This document shows positions 59,121-64,000 of a DNA stretch of 64,000 nucleotides, piece after piece. Made by a program: the position numbers and the translations under genes. This DNA comes from Klebsiella planticola ATCC 33531 (GTDB lineage: Bacteria > Pseudomonadota > Gammaproteobacteria > Enterobacterales > Enterobacteriaceae): positions 1-64,000 of the forward strand of contig NZ_JMPP01000014.1 in NCBI RefSeq assembly GCF_000735435.1, in the 5' to 3' direction. Each line of letters starts with the position of its first letter. Within the stretch, counting starts at the first letter, position 1. Under the pieces are notes generated by a model. The model had not been told where the DNA came from. It saw only the letters and a list, made by a program, of their open reading frames with translations, and did not search any database.

Positions 59121-59148
59121 CTTGAAAACGGCGGAATGAGCCACATTT
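59121..59148 (+). promoter_or_regulatory. sigma-32 heat-shock promoter of ibpA
   Basis: CTTGAAA (59121-59127), 13 bp, CCACATTT (59141-59148), against consensus CTTGAAA-N13-CCCCATTT: one mismatch. It gives a leader of about 100 nt. Confidence 0.85.
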
Positions 59149-59155
59149 TAGAAAT

Positions 59156-59254
59156 GTGACCCGATGAGGATACGCCTGCGGGGTATTCCGGGTAATGACG
59201 ACCTGTCCATGATGGAAGGTCATAAATTCTCGCTGATTTCAGGAGCTTTTTATT
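59156..59254 (+). promoter_or_regulatory. ROSE-like RNA thermometer, ibpA leader
   Basis: The leader ends with the ROSE motif TCGCT (59230-59234) facing the ribosome binding site AGGAG (59241-59245); CTGATTTCAG between them is self-complementary. Upstream stems occur around 59190-59220. E. coli ibpA has a known ROSE thermometer at this place. Confidence 0.78.
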
Positions 59255-59668
59255 ATGCGTAATTTCGATCTCTCTCCGCTGTATCGTTCTGCTATTGGTT
59301 TTGACCGCCTTTTTAATCTGTTAGAAAACAATCAGAGTCAGAGTAATGGCGGCTACCCTCCGTATAACGTCGAGCTGGTAGATGAAAACCATTATCGCAT
59401 CGCTATTGCCGTGGCCGGTTTTGCCGAGAGCGAACTGGAGATCACCGCGCAGGATAATTTGCTGGTCGTCAAAGGCGCCCATGCAACCGAGCAGAAAGAA
59501 CGTACCTATCTTTATCAGGGCATTGCGGAACGCAACTTTGAGCGCAAATTCCAGTTGGCGGAAAATATCCATATCCGCGGTGCAAACCTGGTGAACGGCT
59601 TGCTGTATATCGATCTGGAACGCGTGATTCCGGAAGCGGACAAACCGCGCCGTATCGAAATTAACTAA
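59255..59668 (+). CDS. ibpA: small heat-shock protein IbpA
   Basis: A 137-residue alpha-crystallin-domain holdase that coats aggregating proteins for DnaK/ClpB. The crystallin domain spans about residues 35-125 ([20 protein letters not shown] onward) and the tail carries the I-x-I/V-type motif (RIEIN). Controlled by the sigma-32 promoter and thermometer upstream; ibpB follows 115 bp later. Confidence 0.97.
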   Translation: MRNFDLSPLYRSAIGFDRLFNLLENNQSQSNGGYPPYNVELVDENHYRIAIAVAGFAESELEITAQDNLLVVKGAHATEQKERTYLYQGIAERNFERKFQLAENIHIRGANLVNGLLYIDLERVIPEADKPRRIEIN

Positions 59669-59754
59669 TTTTATCCGGGTCGCCGTGCGGCCCGATACTG
59701 CCAACTTGCTCGCCGTCAGGGGGCAAATGCGAATCCACAGGATTTGCAGAGATT

Positions 59755-59783
59755 AACTCGCTTCATAGAAGGAGAAATACATT
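59755..59783 (+). promoter_or_regulatory. ROSE-like motif before ibpB
   Basis: TCGCT (59758-59762) precedes AAGGAG (59769-59774), repeating the ibpA arrangement. A separate stem GCGAATCC / GGATTTGC lies at about 59729-59746. E. coli ibpB has its own thermometer. Confidence 0.65.
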
Positions 59784-60212
59784 ATGCGTAACTACGATTT
59801 ATCCCCACTGCTGCGTCAATGGATCGGTTTTGACAAACTGGCCAATGCACTGCAAACCACCAGCGAAAGCCAGAGCTTCCCGCCGTATAACATTGAAAAA
59901 AGCGACGATAACCACTATCGCATTACCCTTGCGCTGGCCGGTTTCCGTCAGGAAGATCTGGATATTCAGCTGGAAGGGACGCGCCTGAGCGTGAAAGGTA
60001 CGCCGCAGCAGGCTGACAAAGAAACGAAATGGCTGCACCAGGGGTTAGTCAGTCAGGCCTTTAGCCTGAGCTTTACCCTGGCGGAAAATATGGAAGTCTC
60101 CGGTGCCACATTCAATAACGGGTTGCTGCACATTGATTTAACCCGTAACGAGCCGGAAGTGGTTATCCCGCAGCGTATCGCGATTAGCGAGCGTCCGGCG
60201 CTCGACAGCTAA
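59784..60212 (+). CDS. ibpB: small heat-shock protein IbpB
   Basis: A 142-residue alpha-crystallin-domain protein paralogous to IbpA (both start MRN-DLSPL). The domain covers about residues 35-125, with the C-terminal I-x-I-like RIAIS. IbpB works with IbpA to release substrates for refolding. Same transcript as ibpA, ended by the next terminator. Confidence 0.97.
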   Translation: MRNYDLSPLLRQWIGFDKLANALQTTSESQSFPPYNIEKSDDNHYRITLALAGFRQEDLDIQLEGTRLSVKGTPQQADKETKWLHQGLVSQAFSLSFTLAENMEVSGATFNNGLLHIDLTRNEPEVVIPQRIAISERPALDS

Positions 60213-60227
60213 GTCGAAACGACAGAG

Positions 60228-60255
60228 AAAGCCCCGATGATCGGGGCTTTTTTTT
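60228..60255 (+). terminator. ibpAB terminator
   Basis: Stem AAAGCCCCGA / TCGGGGCTTT with a TGA loop and eight T. Confidence 0.94.
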
Positions 60256-60401
60256 GGCCGTTATAAAGGGCAGCCCGCCGTTTCCCGCCGATCTACACCG
60301 TTCAGATGACCCGCCGATTATTGTGCGCCAGGCTGCATACAGGCCCGGAGGCTTAAGCCATAATCCATGATATTGATAATGTTATTCACAGGGAACAGAC
60401 G

Positions 60402-62063
60402 ATGAGTGATATAGCATTGACCGTTAGCGTTCTGGCGCTGGTGGCGGTAGTCGGATTGTGGATCGGCAATGTCAAAATTCGCGGCGTCGGGTTTGGCATT
60501 GGCGGCGTGCTGTTTGGCGGCATTATCGTTGGCCACTTTGTGGACCAGGCGGGTATCGCGCTTAGCAGCCCGATGCTGCACTTTATTCAGGAATTTGGCC
60601 TGATTCTCTTCGTCTATACCATCGGCATCCAGGTGGGGCCGGGTTTCTTCGCCTCGCTGCGCGTCTCCGGGCTACGGCTCAATCTCTTTGCCATCCTGAT
60701 TGTCATCCTTGGGGGGCTGGTGACCGCAGTGCTGCATAAGCTCTTTGATATCCCGCTGCCGGTGGTGCTCGGTATTTTCTCCGGCGCAGTCACTAATACG
60801 CCAGCGCTGGGGGCCGGGCAGCAAATTCTGCGCGATCTTGGCGTACCGTTTGACGTTGTCGATCAGATGGGGATGAGCTATGCCATGGCCTATCCGTTTG
60901 GTATTTGCGGCATTTTGCTGACCATGTGGCTGGTGCGTCTGTTCTTTCGCGTTAACGTCGAAAAAGAGGCTCAGCAGTTTGATGAGAGCAGCGGGAACGG
61001 ACACGCGGTTCTGCAAACGATTAACGTCCGGGTTGAAAACCCGAACCTGAACAATATGGCGATTCAGGACGTGCCGATGCTCAACAGCGATAAGCTGATT
61101 TGCTCCCGTCTTAAACGTGATGATCTGCTGATGGTGCCGGCTCCGGGGACCTTAATTCAAACCGGCGACCTCCTGCACCTGGTCGGGCGCCCGGAGGATT
61201 TGCACAACGCGCAGCTGGTTATCGGTAAGGAAGTTTCCACCTCGCTTTCAACCCGCGGCACCGATTTGAAAGTTGAGCGGGTAGTGGTCACCAATGAGAA
61301 GGTATTAGGTAAGCGGATCCGCGACCTGCATTTTAAACAGCGTTATGACGTGGTGATTTCGCGGCTTAATCGCGCCGGGGTTGAGCTGGTGGCCAGCAGC
61401 CATGCCAGCCTGCAATTCGGTGATATTCTTAACCTGGTTGGCCGTCCGGAAGCCATTGATGCGGTTGCCGCCGAGCTGGGTAACGCACAGCAAAAATTGC
61501 AGCAGGTTCAGATGCTGCCGGTGTTTATCGGCATTGGCCTGGGGGTTTTGCTGGGGTCTGTCCCGCTGTTTGTTCCCGGCTTCCCGGTGGCGTTGAAGCT
61601 GGGGCTGGCCGGTGGCCCGCTGATTATGGCGCTGATCCTCGGGCGAATCGGCAGTATCGGGAAGCTCTACTGGTTTATGCCGCCGAGCGCCAACCTCGCG
61701 CTGCGTGAGCTGGGGATTGTGCTCTTTCTGGCGGTCGTCGGGCTGAAGTCCGGCGGTGATTTTGTCGAAACGCTGACCGCAGGCGACGGGCTGAGCTGGA
61801 TTGCCTACGGCATTTTTATTACCGCGATTCCGCTGCTAACGGTAGGCATTCTGGCGCGGCTGCTGCTGAAGATGAACTACCTGACCCTGTGCGGCATGCT
61901 GGCCGGGTCGATGACCGACCCACCGGCACTGGCGTTCGCCAACAATCTGCATGCCACCAGCGGAGCCGCGGCGCTCTCGTATGCCACGGTCTATCCGCTG
62001 GTGATGTTTTTGCGCATCATTACGCCGCAGCTACTGGCCGTGTTGTTCTGGGGGATGAGTTAA
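60402..62063 (+). CDS. yidE: AAE-family putative transporter YidE
   Basis: A 553-residue inner-membrane protein, the same length as E. coli YidE. Two blocks of about five membrane segments flank two cytoplasmic RCK_C/TrkA-C domains (about residues 200-370), seen in [13 protein letters not shown] and [13 protein letters not shown]. The aspartate:alanine exchanger family repeat [14 protein letters not shown] / [14 protein letters not shown] is present in both halves. Substrate unknown. Its 3' end overlaps the convergent yidP by 33 bp. Confidence 0.93.
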   Translation: MSDIALTVSVLALVAVVGLWIGNVKIRGVGFGIGGVLFGGIIVGHFVDQAGIALSSPMLHFIQEFGLILFVYTIGIQVGPGFFASLRVSGLRLNLFAILIVILGGLVTAVLHKLFDIPLPVVLGIFSGAVTNTPALGAGQQILRDLGVPFDVVDQMGMSYAMAYPFGICGILLTMWLVRLFFRVNVEKEAQQFDESSGNGHAVLQTINVRVENPNLNNMAIQDVPMLNSDKLICSRLKRDDLLMVPAPGTLIQTGDLLHLVGRPEDLHNAQLVIGKEVSTSLSTRGTDLKVERVVVTNEKVLGKRIRDLHFKQRYDVVISRLNRAGVELVASSHASLQFGDILNLVGRPEAIDAVAAELGNAQQKLQQVQMLPVFIGIGLGVLLGSVPLFVPGFPVALKLGLAGGPLIMALILGRIGSIGKLYWFMPPSANLALRELGIVLFLAVVGLKSGGDFVETLTAGDGLSWIAYGIFITAIPLLTVGILARLLLKMNYLTLCGMLAGSMTDPPALAFANNLHATSGAAALSYATVYPLVMFLRIITPQLLAVLFWGMS

Positions 62064-62777
62064 CGGCGTCTCCAGGTGGACGCGCCGCAGATGGTAGTCC
62101 ACCTGGTATTCACTGGCGTTGCGGAACATCACCGAATAGTTCAGAAACTCACCGCTGTCGCTGTAGGAAAGCGAGGTAATCCGCAGCAGCGGCGTCTGTT
62201 CCGGCACATTCATTGACCGGGCCAGCTGCTTGTCCGCCAGCACCGGCGTCAGGCTTTCATAGTTACCGCTAATGGTTATCCCGCACTCTTTCTCAATGTA
62301 ATCGAATTTTGACCCTTCCAGATGCACCAGCGACAGGTTACGGAACAGTTTGACCGGCATATAGCTGTCTTCCAGCATCAGAGGTTTGCCGTCCACGTAA
62401 CGCACCCGGCGTGAAAAGTAGATCCGTTCATTGATTTGTATCCGTAGCTGGCTGGCAATTGCCGGCGGCGCCGGCATGACTTCGAAGATCAGCACCTCGC
62501 TGACCACCTCTTTACCTTGCTTGCGTAACACTTCCGCCAGACCGGTGAGGTTAGTGGTCTCGTGATGCACATCTTTACGGGCGACAAAGGTGCCGGATCC
62601 GTGGCGGCGAACGACCAGCCCCCAGCTAATCAGCAGTTCGATAGCTTTGCGGATTGTCATCCGCGCCACGCCGAACTCTTCTGCCAGTTTTTTCTCTCCC
62701 GGCAGCGGGCTGCCGACATTGAAATCGGAGGAATTCAGCCGAAGGCGCAATCTGTCTGCGATGGATTTATAGATCAC
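62031..62777 (-). CDS. yidP: GntR/HutC-family regulator YidP
   Basis: A 248-residue repressor-type regulator: GntR winged helix ([19 protein letters not shown]) and a C-terminal UTRA ligand domain ending in [22 protein letters not shown] at 62777 matches the E. coli start (M-IYKSIA) and has AGAGG upstream; a longer frame to 62819 is rejected. It is divergent from the alpha-glucoside PTS gene and probably controls it. Confidence 0.9.
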   Translation of the reverse strand: MIYKSIADRLRLRLNSSDFNVGSPLPGEKKLAEEFGVARMTIRKAIELLISWGLVVRRHGSGTFVARKDVHHETTNLTGLAEVLRKQGKEVVSEVLIFEVMPAPPAIASQLRIQINERIYFSRRVRYVDGKPLMLEDSYMPVKLFRNLSLVHLEGSKFDYIEKECGITISGNYESLTPVLADKQLARSMNVPEQTPLLRITSLSYSDSGEFLNYSVMFRNASEYQVDYHLRRVHLETPLTHPPEQHGQ

Positions 62778-63075
62778 CAGTAGACCTCTGTTCCACTTTT
62801 CAAAAGGCATTGTTACCAATGGATGTTATTAATAATTACTTTAAATACATAAAGATATGATTAATTCACCCTGATGTTTTAATCAGCGTAATTCATGATG
62901 TCTATTTTTACTTAAAAAAGTAGACAACATTGTGGAAATTAAAACCATGAAAGCGATCACGAATCGCAACGCCATCGCATGTTGTCGGACGGGTAAATTC
63001 CTATTCTCGCTTTAGGCCGATACTCAAGACAAATAAGGCCTCTTACCCTACTGGTTGTTAAATGAGGATTTTAAA
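62778..63075. promoter_or_regulatory. yidP-glvC divergent control region
   Basis: TGTCTA (62899-62904) and TAGACA (62921-62926) form an inverted repeat with 22 bp centre spacing and a T/A-rich core; a third TAGAC is at 62781-62785, next to the yidP start. GTCTA/TAGAC is the half-site of several HutC-family operators, so these are candidate YidP sites. No firm -10/-35 was picked. Confidence 0.5.
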
Positions 63076-64000
63076 ATGCTCAGTCAAATACAACGTTTTG
63101 GCGGTGCCATGTTTACCCCGGTTTTACTGTTTCCTTTCGCCGGGATCGTGGTGGGTATTGCCATTATGCTGCGCAACCCGATGTTTGTCGGCGAAGCGCT
63201 GACAGCACCTGATAGTTTATTTGCCCAGATTGTTCACATTATTGAAGAAGGCGGCTGGACGGTATTTCGTAACATGCCGCTGATTTTTGCCGTCGGCTTA
63301 CCGATTGGCCTCGCGAAACAGGCGCAGGGACGAGCTTGCCTTGCCGTGCTGGTGAGTTTCCTGACGTGGAACTACTTCATCAACGCCATGGGCATGACCT
63401 GGGGCCACTTTTTCGGCGTCGATTTTTCTGCCGACCCCACCGCCGGTAGTGGCCTGACGATGATTGCCGGCATTAAAACGCTGGATACCAGTATCATCGG
63501 TGCGATCGTGATTTCCGGGATCGTCACCGCGCTACATAACCGCTATTTTGATAAACCGCTGCCGGTATTCCTCGGTATTTTCCAGGGCTCTTCATTTGTC
63601 GTTATCGTTGCCTTCCTGGCGATGATCCCCTGCGCCTGGTTAACGCTGCTGGGGTGGCCAAAGGTGCAGATGGGCATTGAATCGCTGCAGGCTTTTTTAC
63701 GCTCTGCCGGAGCGCTAGGGGTCTGGGTTTATATTTTCCTTGAGCGCATTCTGATTCCCACAGGCCTGCATCACTTTGTCTACGGACCGTTTATTTTTGG
63801 CCCGGCGGTGGTGGAAGGCGGTATCCAGGTCTACTGGGCACAGCATCTGCAGGAGTTCAGCCAGAGTACGGAGCCGCTGAAAGCCCTGTTCCCGGAAGGC
63901 GGTTTCGCCCTGCACGGCAACTCCAAGGTCTTTGGTTCGGTCGGGATTGCGCTGGCGCTCTATTTCACCGCCGCGCCGGAAAACCGCGTCAAAGTGGCCG
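63076..64000 (+). CDS. glvC: alpha-glucoside PTS EIIC(B) component, partial
   Basis: Start of a PTS permease: 308 codons are present and the frame runs off the window. ATG at 63076 has GAGG 8 nt upstream. Hydrophobic segments and NMPLIFAVGLPIGLA, FPEGGFALHGNSKVFGSVG and ERILIPTGLHHFVYGPF match the glucose-family EIIC of E. coli GlvC and Klebsiella AglA. In Klebsiella AglA takes up sucrose isomers and maltose-type sugars, with a phospho-alpha-glucosidase (AglB) encoded next; E. coli K-12 has lost function. The EIIB domain, if present, is outside the window. Confidence 0.92.
   Translation, partial: MLSQIQRFGGAMFTPVLLFPFAGIVVGIAIMLRNPMFVGEALTAPDSLFAQIVHIIEEGGWTVFRNMPLIFAVGLPIGLAKQAQGRACLAVLVSFLTWNYFINAMGMTWGHFFGVDFSADPTAGSGLTMIAGIKTLDTSIIGAIVISGIVTALHNRYFDKPLPVFLGIFQGSSFVVIVAFLAMIPCAWLTLLGWPKVQMGIESLQAFLRSAGALGVWVYIFLERILIPTGLHHFVYGPFIFGPAVVEGGIQVYWAQHLQEFSQSTEPLKALFPEGGFALHGNSKVFGSVGIALALYFTAAPENRVKVA

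Overview
The window is chromosomal DNA from an enterobacterium close to Klebsiella/Raoultella. Almost every gene has a full-length counterpart in the E. coli K-12 oriC region, in E. coli order but reversed. The differences are: no tnaCAB between mdtL and mnmE, no bgl/cbr block between phoU and yieH, no dgo block between yidA and yidR, a pectate lyase gene between atpC and glmU, and REP units of the type that begin GCCCGGAGGCG. The genus is an inference from synteny and remembered E. coli proteins, not from a database search.

Layout. 1-120: an rRNA operon P1 promoter firing leftwards out of the window. 251-3351: yieP, hsrA and rbsR. 3355-8211: rbsDACBK (minus strand), with RbsR operators at 8231-8322. 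8397-13427: kup, then the ravA-viaA operon. 13445-15581: asnA, asnC, mioC. 15592-15889: oriC, with DnaA boxes, three AT-rich 13-mers and 15 GATC sites. 15963-18590: mnmG, rsmG. 19205-26086: the complete F1Fo ATP synthase operon atpIBEFHAGDC. 26138-29023: an accessory insert holding a perfect CRP site, a 23-codon ORF, a two-way terminator and a pelX-like PL9 exopectate lyase gene under a KdgR-like operator. 29024-32410: glmU, glmS. 32545-37358: the pstSCAB-phoU phosphate operon with two Pho-box arrays. 37456-43817: yieH, adeP, chrR, yieE, yidZ, mdtL and a GNAT acetyltransferase. 43999-47832: mnmE, yidC, yidD, rnpA, rpmH. 48454-54621: dnaA, dnaN, recF, gyrB. 54835-62777: yidA, an outer-membrane beta-barrel gene, yidR, yidQ, the heat-shock pair ibpA/ibpB, yidE, yidP. 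63076 to the end: the start of an alpha-glucoside PTS gene (glvC/aglA type).

How it fits together. oriC and dnaA lie about 32.6 kb apart, and the replication genes (dnaA, dnaN, recF, gyrB) run co-directionally with the fork leaving oriC. The ribosomal/tRNA/secretion cluster rpmH-rnpA-yidD-yidC-mnmE runs the opposite way. Sugar and nutrient uptake is represented by rbs (ribose), kup (potassium), pst (phosphate), adeP (adenine) and the alpha-glucoside PTS, most with visible operators.

Most of the window is conserved core. The parts most worth follow-up are the atpC-glmU insert (a CRP-linked small ORF or RNA unit plus KdgR-controlled pelX), the duplicated Pho-box array upstream of pstS, the paired PurR-like operators at adeP, the paired RbsR operators, the palindromic insert between dnaN and recF, a hairpin over the yidR ribosome binding site, and the AT-rich rsmG-atpI spacer. 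No tRNA, complete rRNA, IS element, prophage or CRISPR array was found.
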